DNA of 64,000 bases from Glutamicibacter halophytocola (GTDB taxonomy: Bacteria > Actinomycetota > Actinomycetes > Actinomycetales > Micrococcaceae), in contig NZ_CP012750.1 of assembly GCF_001302565.1 (NCBI RefSeq), forward strand, positions 2,356,001-2,420,000, written 5' to 3'. Under the pieces are notes generated by a model. The model was not told the DNA's origin, ran no database searches, and was given only the letters and a program-made list of their open reading frames with translations. Position numbers and translations under genes: made by a program. Of the stretch, positions 26,960 to 34,826 are shown one piece after another. The stretch's first letter is position 1. Every line of letters starts with the position of its first letter.

Positions 26960-27574
26960 CAGCACTGGCTGACTCGATGACAACTCGCGATACCTACTGC
27001 GCTGCTCCGTGCACGAAGAGATCACCACGCAAATCGCCATCGACAGTTTCACCTGGTGCATCAACCACTACGGCCCACCACGAAGCCCCCTGAGAGACAA
27101 CGGACTGGTTTACACCACACGGAGCACCTCTGGGTCAACGCACGCCCACGAGCCGAATCGATCGCTGAGCTGCAAAGGATTCTGGATGAATTCCAGCAGG
27201 TTTACAACACTGAACGTCCACACCGCGTGCTGAACCGGGAAACACCGCATCAGTGGTACCACCGAACGCTCAAAGCCCGTCCAAACCTCAAGAACATCAC
27301 TCGTGACCGCGAGTTCCGCATCGGGCATCACCGGGTCGACAGCGGCGGAAAAGTAACCCTGAGGCACGACGGGAAACTGCGTCACCTAGGGGTGCGGAAA
27401 ATACACAGGAGAAAGAAAGTCGTGATGCTCATCGACACCGAAGAAGTGACGGTGATGGACGCAGAAACCTCAGAAGTGCTCAGCCGCCACGTTATCGATC
27501 CTGGCAAATTCTATTGGCCCGACAAACAGAAATCCCCCGGCCGATGGCCGGGGGAATCTGATAATAATTTGTAA
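26960..27574 (+). pseudogene. IS481-family transposase remnant
   Basis: Two pieces in different frames. Piece 1 (about 26970-27120) reads LDDNSRYLLRCSVHEEITTQ and then HYGPPRSPLRDNGLVYTTR, the integrase-core block with the Asp of DNG. Piece 2 (about 27115-27574, two bases out of frame) reads AELQRILDEFQQVYNTERPH, VLNRETPHQWY and a C-terminal domain FRIGHHRVDSGGKVTLRHDG. Between them roughly 70 residues are missing, including the third catalytic acid (normally in KVERF). The N-terminal helix-turn-helix part is not recognisable. Non-functional. Confidence 0.85.
27524..27556 (+). terminator. Hairpin inside the right end of the IS relic
   Basis: CCCCCGGCC with GGCCGGGGG, short loop, just before the transposase stop, followed by an AT-rich stretch. 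Typical of IS481 transposase 3' ends. Confidence 0.55.
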
Positions 27575-27622
27575 AGCATGTCGCAACTCATCTGTAAACG
27601 ATGTCTCGACTCTTCACATTTG

Positions 27623-27696
27623 TGGCGGGGAGAGGATTTGAACCTCTGACCTCCGGGTTATGAGCCCGGCGAGCTACCGAACTGCTCCACCCCGCG
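27623..27696 (-). tRNA. Initiator tRNA-Met (CAT), copy 2
   Basis: Identical to copy 1. Shares the 22 upstream bases (minus-strand promoter region with TTGTAT box; TTGAGT lies 16 bases before it). On its 3' side the usual terminator is absent: the IS481 relic starts four bases away. Because the insertion duplicated the target, the tRNA 3' end is intact. It may lack a strong terminator now and be read into the relic. Confidence 0.95.
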
Positions 27697-27947
27697 TCGG
27701 TAAATACAACATTACCAACTGATGAACTCAATAGCCAATCGAGCCAAGTGACCTTGATCGCAGGCCGCATTCGACCCTGGCTCGAAGGAACTCGCCACTC
27801 CAGATCCGAAACCGACTCAGGAAATCATCGCCCCTCGCGACAAAATTAATCTCGACAACCCCAAGCAGATTGAAACCATCAATTACCGGGTGGCAATCGA
27901 CCACAAATCAATTCCCGACCGAGGCCGCAATTTGGTCAAGATATACA
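27697..27947. other. Spacer between tRNA copies 2 and 3
   Basis: About 250 bases without a convincing reading frame. The first 22 bases match the upstream of copy 1 and carry the copy 2 promoter. I see nothing else that can be named. Confidence 0.4.
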
Positions 27948-27977
27948 AAAATGGAGACCCTCGCGGATCTCCATTTT
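27948..27977 (-). terminator. Terminator of the third initiator tRNA
   Basis: Ten-bp stem AAAATGGAGA (27948-27957) with TCTCCATTTT (27968-27977), loop starting CCC, ten bases beyond tRNA copy 3. Same design as the terminator of copy 1. Confidence 0.85.
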
Positions 27978-27986
27978 CGACTTTCG

Positions 27987-28060
27987 TGGCGGGGAGAGGA
28001 TTTGAACCTCTGACCTCCGGGTTATGAGCCCGGCGAGCTACCGAACTGCTCCACCCCGCG
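27987..28060 (-). tRNA. Initiator tRNA-Met (CAT), copy 3
   Basis: Third identical copy. Its upstream region differs from copies 1 and 2 (no TTGGTAATGTTGTATTTACC block); the UPF0182 gene ends 60 bases upstream on the same strand, and a TTGCTT/AAGAAT pair may be its promoter. Own terminator at 27948. Confidence 0.95.
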
Positions 28061-28120
28061 ATGACTAGACAATTCTTGCATCATCGCGGAGCGAAAGCAA
28101 ATCGGGAGCCCGGTTCCCTA

Positions 28121-31100
28121 TTACCCCTCGGAGCCTTCGCTCGGTGCCGAAGGCTGTGGAGTCTCAGAGGAGCCGCTATCGTCCAGCTTCACTTCCCCAT
28201 CAACTTCGGTCCCGTTGATCGCCGCATCGGCTTCCACAGCACGGTCCAAGGCATTCTGCAGCTGCTTCTGAGCCTCGCCGTAAGCTGCGAAGTCACCCTT
28301 GGCCAGCGCTTCCTGGCCCTTCTTGATGGCCGCGTTAGCATCAGAAAGGGCAGTGGACAGCTTCTGCTCATTGGACTGGCTTGGCGCCTTTTCCCCCTCT
28401 GGGCTGTCGCCCGGGGAAACACCTTCTGTTTCACCGGTTACAGCACCAGAGTTGCCGCCAAATACTTCGTCCAGTGCTTCAGCCAATGTATCGGCGAAGC
28501 CAACCTGGTCACCGAAGGACACCAGAACCTTGCGCAGGGTCGGGTAGCTGGTCTGGCCAGAGGACTGGACATAGACAGGCTGGACGTAAAGGATACCGCC
28601 GCCAACAGGCAAGGACAGCAAGTTGCCGTTCTTGACCTCGGAGGCGCCCTGGCGCAACAGGTTCAGCTCCTGCGTGACACGAGTATTGGTGTCGAAGTTC
28701 TGCTGGGCCTGGCCCGGACCTGGAACAGCCGTGTCTCGTGGCAGTTCCAGCAGCCTGAGCTTGCCGTAGTCTTCGGACTTCACGCCGGCTTGTGAACCAG
28801 CGTCAGCTGATGCCGAGAGGAAACCGAACAAGACGTTGCGCTGTTGCCCGTTGGAAGCTGCTGCTGGAATGAATGTCGAGGTCAGGGAGAAGCTGGCTTC
28901 GTCCTGGGTCGGCATCTTGAGCGACATGAAATATGGTGGCTGCTTGACTCCGGCGGTCGACGAGGTCGGGTCGTCAGGGACGGCCCAGGCGTCATTCGAC
29001 TCGTAGAAAGCATCCGGGTTATCCACGTGGTACGTCGTAAGCACTTCACGCTGCACCTTGAACAGGTCCTCTGGGTAGCGGACGTGCTCAATCAGATCAG
29101 CGGACATATCCTTCAACGGCTTATACGAGGTCGGGAAGACCTTCTGCCACGACTTCAAAATCGGATCCTCGGTGTCCCAGGCGTACAACTTCACCGATCC
29201 GTCATAGGCGTCAACTGTCGCCTTAACCGAGTTCCTCAAGTAATTGACCCGACCGGTCATGGACAGGTCCTGGGCATTAGTCAGAGAGTCGGTAACGGCC
29301 GAGTCCAACTGCTTTTGCTGCGAATACGGGAAGTCGTTGGAGGTAGTGTAGCCATCGACGATCCATTGCACACGGCCATCAACGATCGCTGGGTATGCGC
29401 TGGAGTCCAGAGTCAGGTATGGAGCTACCTTGCTAACGCGGTCCCGTGGGTCACGGTCGTAGAGAATCTGCGATTCGGAATTGACCTGCTGGGAGAGCAG
29501 AAGGTCAGTTGAAGCGAACTTCAAGGCGTAGACCAAGCGGTTGAACATGTTGCCAACGTTGGGTCCGCCCTCACCGGTAAAGGTGTAGCGCGTGTCCTGG
29601 TTCTCGCCGCCGGTACCGGGACGGTCAAGCTCCTGGTCCGTCCAGCCTTCATCCGGTCCACCGACAACAGAGTACTCCGGTGAGTTCTCGCCAAAGTAAA
29701 TGCGTGGCTCGTAGTCCTTGTCGCTGATCAAGTCACCTGAGGTTGGAATACCGCCCAACATGAAATCAGGTCGGCCGCCAGCGGCAACTCGATTGCCGTA
29801 GGCAGCGACAAGTCCATAACCGTGCGTGTAGTTGATGTGCTGGTTGACCCAGGTATCGGACGGGTCGACGTTCACTTCACGTGCCGCGATCACGGTGTCT
29901 TCTACCTTGCCGTCGATTTTGTAGCGGTCGACGTTCAAGTTCTTGGGGAACGTATAGTACCCGCGGAACTGCTGAAGCTGCGCGAAGGCGGTGGACACCA
30001 AGTTCGGGTCCAGCAGGCGAATATTGGCAGTGGTTGCGGTTTCCTCGGCCAGGGCATTTTTCTCGGTGGAGATCTTGGCGTCGTAGTCGGTGACTTCAAC
30101 ATCATCCAGACCATAGGCCAGGCGAGTCATTTCGATGTTTCGATCGATATAGTCTCGTTCAAGTTCTCGCTGCGAAGGCACTACCTGGTACTGCTGGACC
30201 AGGAATGGGTAGACGCCGCTGACCACGATCATCGTGACGACCAGCATCGCCGTACCGATCAGGGGAATCCTCCAGCGCCCATTGAACGCGGCAATGGCAA
30301 AGGTGATTGCGATCAGGATGGCGATAATGGCCAGAATCATCCGGGCAGGGATGACTGCGTGGACATCCTTGTAAAGGGCGCCTGCAACACGTCCAGACTG
30401 GTCGGTCAGCGTCTCATACTGGCCGATCCAGAAGTTCGCTGCCTGCAGAAGCAGGAAGACAGCAACGACGATAGCGGTATGAACCCGGGCTGCCTTGCCC
30501 ACGGTGATGCCGCCTCGTTCTTCGACACGAATGCCGCCGTAGAGGTAATGGGTCAGCAATCCGGCAACGCCGCTCAAGAGCACCACTGAAACGAGGAACC
30601 CGATAATGAGCGCGATAAACGGCAACGAGAAGATGAAGAAGCTCAAGTCCAAGTTGAACTGGGGGTCGTTATTCCCGAAAGGCGTCTGGTTGAAGAACAG
30701 CAGGACGGTCTGCCACTGGCCGGCAACTGCCACGGCGGCAAAGATTCCGACAACCAGCGGAATGCCCACCATGAGGAAACGGCGAATAGGCTCCAGCTGA
30801 GATTGGTAGCGGGACATGGAATCTTGCTGATTCGCATTCGGCGCGTATACCGGCCGGTGCTTGTAGGCGCTGCGCATCGAGAACCACATAGGCACAGCCA
30901 TCAACACCAAGGCAATGGCGAAGATGATTAATTTGGCGACGCGTTCAGTCCAGTAGACCTGCGAGAATCCCAACTGGTTAAACCAGAGGATATCTGCATA
31001 AAAGTTAGACAAGAAAACGAAGACCGCGACCAGAATAACCACCGCAAAGATGGTCAAAGTCAGTGGCGACACTTTCTTGCCAGATGGGCTGGCAGGCCTC

Positions 31101-31156
31101 TGCGGTTCACGAGGCCTTGGCGGGCCTCCGAACGGACTATCCGATCCGTATGACAC
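28121..31156 (-). CDS. UPF0182 family membrane protein
   Basis: Large 1011-residue envelope protein of unknown function, universal in actinobacteria (Rv3193c type). Seven membrane helices lie in the first 330 residues (for example LTLTIFAVVILVAVFVFLS, VSVVLLSGVAGLLTHYLY). A long extracytoplasmic part follows, with YIDRNIEMTRLAYGLDDVEV, RGYYTFPKNLNVDRYKIDG, and THGYGLVAAYGNR, all typical of the family. The last 130 residues are acidic and Ala/Ser-rich with a helical block (LSTALSDANAAIKKGQEALA). The start is GTG with AAGGA upstream. Divergent? No: the next gene upstream, PDZ-Lon, is on the same strand 126 bases away. Confidence 0.92.
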   Translation of the reverse strand: MSYGSDSPFGGPPRPREPQRPASPSGKKVSPLTLTIFAVVILVAVFVFLSNFYADILWFNQLGFSQVYWTERVAKLIIFAIALVLMAVPMWFSMRSAYKHRPVYAPNANQQDSMSRYQSQLEPIRRFLMVGIPLVVGIFAAVAVAGQWQTVLLFFNQTPFGNNDPQFNLDLSFFIFSLPFIALIIGFLVSVVLLSGVAGLLTHYLYGGIRVEERGGITVGKAARVHTAIVVAVFLLLQAANFWIGQYETLTDQSGRVAGALYKDVHAVIPARMILAIIAILIAITFAIAAFNGRWRIPLIGTAMLVVTMIVVSGVYPFLVQQYQVVPSQRELERDYIDRNIEMTRLAYGLDDVEVTDYDAKISTEKNALAEETATTANIRLLDPNLVSTAFAQLQQFRGYYTFPKNLNVDRYKIDGKVEDTVIAAREVNVDPSDTWVNQHINYTHGYGLVAAYGNRVAAGGRPDFMLGGIPTSGDLISDKDYEPRIYFGENSPEYSVVGGPDEGWTDQELDRPGTGGENQDTRYTFTGEGGPNVGNMFNRLVYALKFASTDLLLSQQVNSESQILYDRDPRDRVSKVAPYLTLDSSAYPAIVDGRVQWIVDGYTTSNDFPYSQQKQLDSAVTDSLTNAQDLSMTGRVNYLRNSVKATVDAYDGSVKLYAWDTEDPILKSWQKVFPTSYKPLKDMSADLIEHVRYPEDLFKVQREVLTTYHVDNPDAFYESNDAWAVPDDPTSSTAGVKQPPYFMSLKMPTQDEASFSLTSTFIPAAASNGQQRNVLFGFLSASADAGSQAGVKSEDYGKLRLLELPRDTAVPGPGQAQQNFDTNTRVTQELNLLRQGASEVKNGNLLSLPVGGGILYVQPVYVQSSGQTSYPTLRKVLVSFGDQVGFADTLAEALDEVFGGNSGAVTGETEGVSPGDSPEGEKAPSQSNEQKLSTALSDANAAIKKGQEALAKGDFAAYGEAQKQLQNALDRAVEADAAINGTEVDGEVKLDDSGSSETPQPSAPSEGSEG

Positions 31157-31282
31157 TATCTATTCCTTACCTTGGGTTCTCTCCGCTGTTGCCATCGGAG
31201 GAACTCGTGTACCTAATTCTTAGAGGAGCGAGTACAAGCTTTGATTTCTGCGTCACATTCTTCCCCTGACGCTGGGCTAAAT

Positions 31283-32374
31283 CTATTCACATGTCGCGAA
31301 GTTCGCTGGGCTTTCTCCGTCCGCGATTTTTGTCAACGCTGTCCGAGCTTGTGAGAGCGTTGATATCTTCAGGACGTTCAACCCTTCGGGGACTCTTCCC
31401 ATGACCTCGTTGCAGTTGTCCGCAGGTGCCAGGAAAATGGTCGCGCCCGCATTTTTCGCGGCAACCATTTTCTGGGCTATGCCTCCGATCGGACCAACAT
31501 TCCCTTCAGCCGAGATCTCCCCCGTGCCTGCAACATGGTGATTTCCTGCCAACGAGCCTTCGGTCAGCCGATCAATAATGCCCAAGGCAAACATCATTCC
31601 CGCGCTGGGCCCGCCCACATTCTGCAGCCCAAATTGAACATCTATGGGAAACTTGTGTTCGGTACTCAGGTAGATGCCCAGCTGGCGTTCGCCGTCGGCT
31701 TCGCCGGTTGTCACTGGGACAACGACTTCCTTGTAGTTGCCTTGCTTGTCCTTGCGGCCAACGGTGAGTTCTGCTGGCTTCTCCCCATTGGCATTGAGCG
31801 ACTTCTTCAGCTCCTCCAGGGAGACGATTTCTTTTCCGTTGTATTTCAGAAGGCGATCGCCCTTTTCCAACGACTTGCTGTTGGAATCAGACGAAAAGTC
31901 CGCGACGGTAAGCCAAGTTTTGAAGTCATAGCCGAGTTCTGTAAGTGCCGCGGCAATTGCCAGATCCTGGGATGAGGTCATCATCTGATCGTTCTGCTCA
32001 TTTTGTTGCTGCGTCGACGTGTTGCGAGAAATGATCGTCTCTTCAGGCACAACGTCCTTGGCAGGATTGAGCAATGCTTCAAGAACTACCGGAATCGTGA
32101 CCCGGTTCTGCCCTCCCCCTTGGACATAAATGGTCAAGAGGTCTAATTCGCTCTGCGAGGGGTACGTCTTGTCCCCCTCAATCGAAATGACGTCTTTCCC
32201 GTTGTCCTCGTCTTTGCCCAGGGTGTTGAAGACTGGGCCGGGAGAACGAATCATGAAGTTTGTCGGCAGGAACAGCATGACGCCAATGAGCAGCAGTGCG
32301 AGAACGCCAGCACTGGTTCGTTTAATGGCTTTGGAACCTTGGGGTGCTCGGCCAAATTCGCCGACCACTTTCAT
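31283..32374 (-). CDS. PDZ- and Lon-protease-domain membrane protein (YlbL type)
   Basis: Membrane-anchored serine protease of 363 residues. One helix (about 21-40, AGVLALLLIGVMLFLPTNF), a mid PDZ domain (about 145-225, LEKGDRLLKYNGKEIVSLEEL), and a Lon-type (S16) proteolytic domain with Ser in NVGGPSAGMMFALG and Lys in GGIAQKMVAAKNAGAT, the Ser-Lys dyad. Bacillus YlbL is involved in SOS division control; whether that holds here is unknown. ATG 32374 with AGGA five bases upstream was preferred to a TTG 15 codons earlier. Rv3194c-type gene order neighbour of UPF0182. Confidence 0.9.
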   Translation of the reverse strand: MKVVGEFGRAPQGSKAIKRTSAGVLALLLIGVMLFLPTNFMIRSPGPVFNTLGKDEDNGKDVISIEGDKTYPSQSELDLLTIYVQGGGQNRVTIPVVLEALLNPAKDVVPEETIISRNTSTQQQNEQNDQMMTSSQDLAIAAALTELGYDFKTWLTVADFSSDSNSKSLEKGDRLLKYNGKEIVSLEELKKSLNANGEKPAELTVGRKDKQGNYKEVVVPVTTGEADGERQLGIYLSTEHKFPIDVQFGLQNVGGPSAGMMFALGIIDRLTEGSLAGNHHVAGTGEISAEGNVGPIGGIAQKMVAAKNAGATIFLAPADNCNEVMGRVPEGLNVLKISTLSQARTALTKIADGESPANFATCE

Positions 32375-32582
32375 CGAGTCCTGTGGTTCCCGTTCGTGCA
32401 CTGATCTTGCTCCCGCCAACTATCAAAAAAGATGCGGATCCGTCCTTGCGAACTTCACCACTCTTAGCCTACTGAAGCTTGAGCTCTAAAGGCATCAGCA
32501 AGAAGGCGTATTCAGTGTGCCGAAAGCGAACTGTCGCCCAGATTCATGGGAACTAATTGCAAGGCACGGTAGTTTTAAAGGC

Positions 32583-34025
32583 ATGGCACAGAACCCCCCG
32601 AATAACCGCCCCAACGGCGACGACGACGATAACAATCAGCAGGATCCTTTTTCTGCCATGTTTGGTCAGCTCTTCGGTGGCGGATTTGATCCCAACAATC
32701 TTCCTCCGCAACTTCGCGATGCGCTAGGCGCCCAGGGTGACCCCGAAGCGATGCAAAAGATGATGCAGCAGGCACAAGCAATGATGTCGGCCATGATGAG
32801 CAACAATGCTTCATCGGGTCCGGTGAACTGGAAGCTTGCCTCCGATACCGCGCTTCAGGCGTACGCCAGCGACGATCCAGCCGTGTCAGAATCACGTCAG
32901 AGCGCAATCAACGACGCTTCGAACCTGGCCGACCTTTGGCTGAATAACTCAACGTCTTTCGAATCCAATGGCTTGGTGACCGAGGCGTGGACGCGCAAGC
33001 GCTGGTACGACAAGACCTTGGCAACCTGGAAACAGGTCACCGAGCCAGTTGCCGAATCAGTGGCAACAGCGATCACCGCCGCCATGAAAGAACAAATCCC
33101 TGAAGAGATGAAGGGAATGCTCGGCAATTCCGATGGCATGTTCCGCAATCTGGGTGCCAGCATGTTCGGCATGCAACTGGGCACCGCCCTTGGCGGATTG
33201 GCAACGGATGTTCTTGGTGGCACCGACATTGGCCTTCCGTTGGCCGGCAGCACCCCCGGAATCATCGCCACCAACGTGGCGAAGTTTGGCGAGGGCCTGG
33301 AAATCCCAGAGCAGGAAGTGCTGCTCTATGTCATCCTTCGAGAGAATGCACATGCACGACTGTTCAATCGTGTTCCGTGGCTGAGTTCAAAGCTTATCGG
33401 AGCTGTTGAATCCTATGCTCGCGGCATTCACATCGACATGTCTCGAATTGAAGAAGCCGTTCGCGACATCGACCCTTCAAATCCTGAAGCCCTGCAGTCC
33501 ATGCTGGGTGAAGGACTATTCGCCCCGCAGCGCACGCCGGAACAAGATAAGGCGCTCGAGAACCTTGAGCTAACCCTTGCTCTCATTGAAGGCTGGGTCG
33601 ACCACGTAGTGTCCCTGGCAGCGGCGAATCTTCCGTTTGCCGAGCACCTGCGGGAGACCATGCGTCGGCGCAGAGCATCGGGCGGGCCCGCAGAGTCAGC
33701 TTTTGCCTCGCTAGTCGGCTTGGAGCTACGCCCTCGAAAGCTGCGTGAAGCAGCAGCCCTGTGGCAACACCTTAACGACGAGCGCGGCATCGATGGACGC
33801 GACGCCGTCTGGGATCACCCGGATCTCATGCCAACGCATGAAGATCTCAAAGATCCGACGACTTTCACTCAGCGTCGCGAGTTGGCGGATACCGAATTCG
33901 ACGACTTTGATGTTGCCTTGGGAAAATTGCTGTCCGGTGGGTTCGACAATGTTGATCCCGAGAATGACAGCGCGGACCCGGAAAAGCCGACGGATCCGAA
34001 TTCATCTGAAGACCCAGAGAAATAA
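32583..34025 (+). CDS. Zinc-dependent metalloprotease-like protein (DUF2342 family)
   Basis: A 480-residue soluble protein of the actinobacterial DUF2342/coenzyme-F420-associated family (Rv3195 type). The first 65 residues are Asn/Asp/Gln-rich with repeated small motifs and look disordered; conserved blocks are AEAWTRKRWYDKTLATWKQV-like, VLGGTDIGLPLAG, ILRENAHARLFNRVPWL, and MRRRRASGGPAESAFASLVGLELRPRKLREAA-type C terminus. The family is annotated as metal-dependent but the ligand set is not proven from this sequence. A further acidic tail follows. ATG 32583 was selected; the upstream 22 codons are not typical of the family. Confidence 0.85.
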   Translation: MAQNPPNNRPNGDDDDNNQQDPFSAMFGQLFGGGFDPNNLPPQLRDALGAQGDPEAMQKMMQQAQAMMSAMMSNNASSGPVNWKLASDTALQAYASDDPAVSESRQSAINDASNLADLWLNNSTSFESNGLVTEAWTRKRWYDKTLATWKQVTEPVAESVATAITAAMKEQIPEEMKGMLGNSDGMFRNLGASMFGMQLGTALGGLATDVLGGTDIGLPLAGSTPGIIATNVAKFGEGLEIPEQEVLLYVILRENAHARLFNRVPWLSSKLIGAVESYARGIHIDMSRIEEAVRDIDPSNPEALQSMLGEGLFAPQRTPEQDKALENLELTLALIEGWVDHVVSLAAANLPFAEHLRETMRRRRASGGPAESAFASLVGLELRPRKLREAAALWQHLNDERGIDGRDAVWDHPDLMPTHEDLKDPTTFTQRRELADTEFDDFDVALGKLLSGGFDNVDPENDSADPEKPTDPNSSEDPEK

Positions 34026-34090
34026 TCACCAGATCCAAGCGGTAGGGAGGAACGCAGTTGCGTTCCTCCCCACCGCTGTTTCAATTGCCA

Positions 34091-34699
34091 CTATTCGGCG
34101 TCTTCGCCAAAACCATCGAGCTCGTCTATTGGCCCGCCTAGCTCCTTGGCATGAGAGTTGTAGCCAGCGTGGAAAGCCTCAAGATACAAATCCGCTTCCG
34201 AACGCCGCGGAAATCTGTTGAGCAATTTCTGAAATTCAGGCCCATGCCCCGAACGTGGCGCTACCAGATGGGCCAATTCATGAACCAGGACATAGTCGCG
34301 GACCCATGAGGGCATTTGCTGGAGCTTTGACGAGAGCCTAATGCTTCTCTGCTGGTAGGAAGCTGATCCCCACCGCTTATTTTGGTTGGTAACCCATCGC
34401 ACCGTTGTTGGCGAAGCCGAGCCGTCAAAGAAGTGCTGGTCCAGTTCGTGGGCCCTGCGTCCTAGCTCGGTGTCGGTATGCCCGGCATTTCGTCGTTGTC
34501 GACTTTGCCGGAATTTTTTGAGCATCTCATCAACGAACGAACGCTCAGTTTTCTCATCAAGCGCGGCTGGAACCTGGATAATCAAGGTTTCGTCGCGCCA
34601 CTGCGAAGAGATGGTCTTTCGGCGCTTGGTGGAACGCACGACCCGCACCGGAATATCGTCATGGGCGACGAATTCAAAAATACTCGGTGAAACAGGCAT
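34091..34699 (-). CDS. YgjP-type metal-dependent hydrolase (M48-related, DUF45)
   Basis: A 202-residue cytosolic protein with the zinc motif in VLVHELAHLVAPRSGHGPEF (HExxH then a more distant His), preceded by NKRWGSASYQQRSIRLS, the usual family context. The N-terminal part (PVRVVRSTKRRKTISSQWRD) fits the family. Start ATG 34699 was chosen because GAGGAG lies 9 bases upstream; a longer reading frame starting inside uvrD2 adds 49 residues unlike the family. It is transcribed after uvrD2. Confidence 0.88.
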   Translation of the reverse strand: MPVSPSIFEFVAHDDIPVRVVRSTKRRKTISSQWRDETLIIQVPAALDEKTERSFVDEMLKKFRQSRQRRNAGHTDTELGRRAHELDQHFFDGSASPTTVRWVTNQNKRWGSASYQQRSIRLSSKLQQMPSWVRDYVLVHELAHLVAPRSGHGPEFQKLLNRFPRRSEADLYLEAFHAGYNSHAKELGGPIDELDGFGEDAE

Positions 34700-34826
34700 T
34701 GAGCTGTACTCCTCACACACATGGTCAGTCGGATTCATGCTGCTTGCTGGCGCTTGAGCAGCTAGCCCCACGTTAATGCTGAGGTGTCGGCAAGCAGCCC
34801 ACCTCGACGCGGCATGTGAACAACTT

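Larger units (their letters stand above)
26677..27618 (+). mobile_element. Decayed IS481-family insertion sequence
   Basis: Left end TGAAGCGTGGAG and, on the other strand at the right end, TGTGAAGAGTCGAG match well, and GACATC lies inside both. Flanks repeat with one base difference: TTTCGTGGCGGG on the left (26665-26676) and TTTGTGGCGGG on the right (27619-27629), a target duplication of 11-12 bases, as expected for this family. Near the right end the motif TGTAAA(G/C)(C/G)ATGTC occurs twice (27570 and 27593). The element is about 940 bases and its transposase is broken, so it cannot move by itself. Confidence 0.8.

Noticed and set aside
26280-28120. tRNA-flanked genomic island or prophage
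   Set aside because: The extra DNA next to the tRNA is one IS481 element with a target duplication; there is no integrase of the phage type and no cargo.
28061-28795. 244-residue plus-strand frame opposite the UPF0182 C terminus
   Set aside because: Antisense shadow; UPF0182 is conserved over the same bases.
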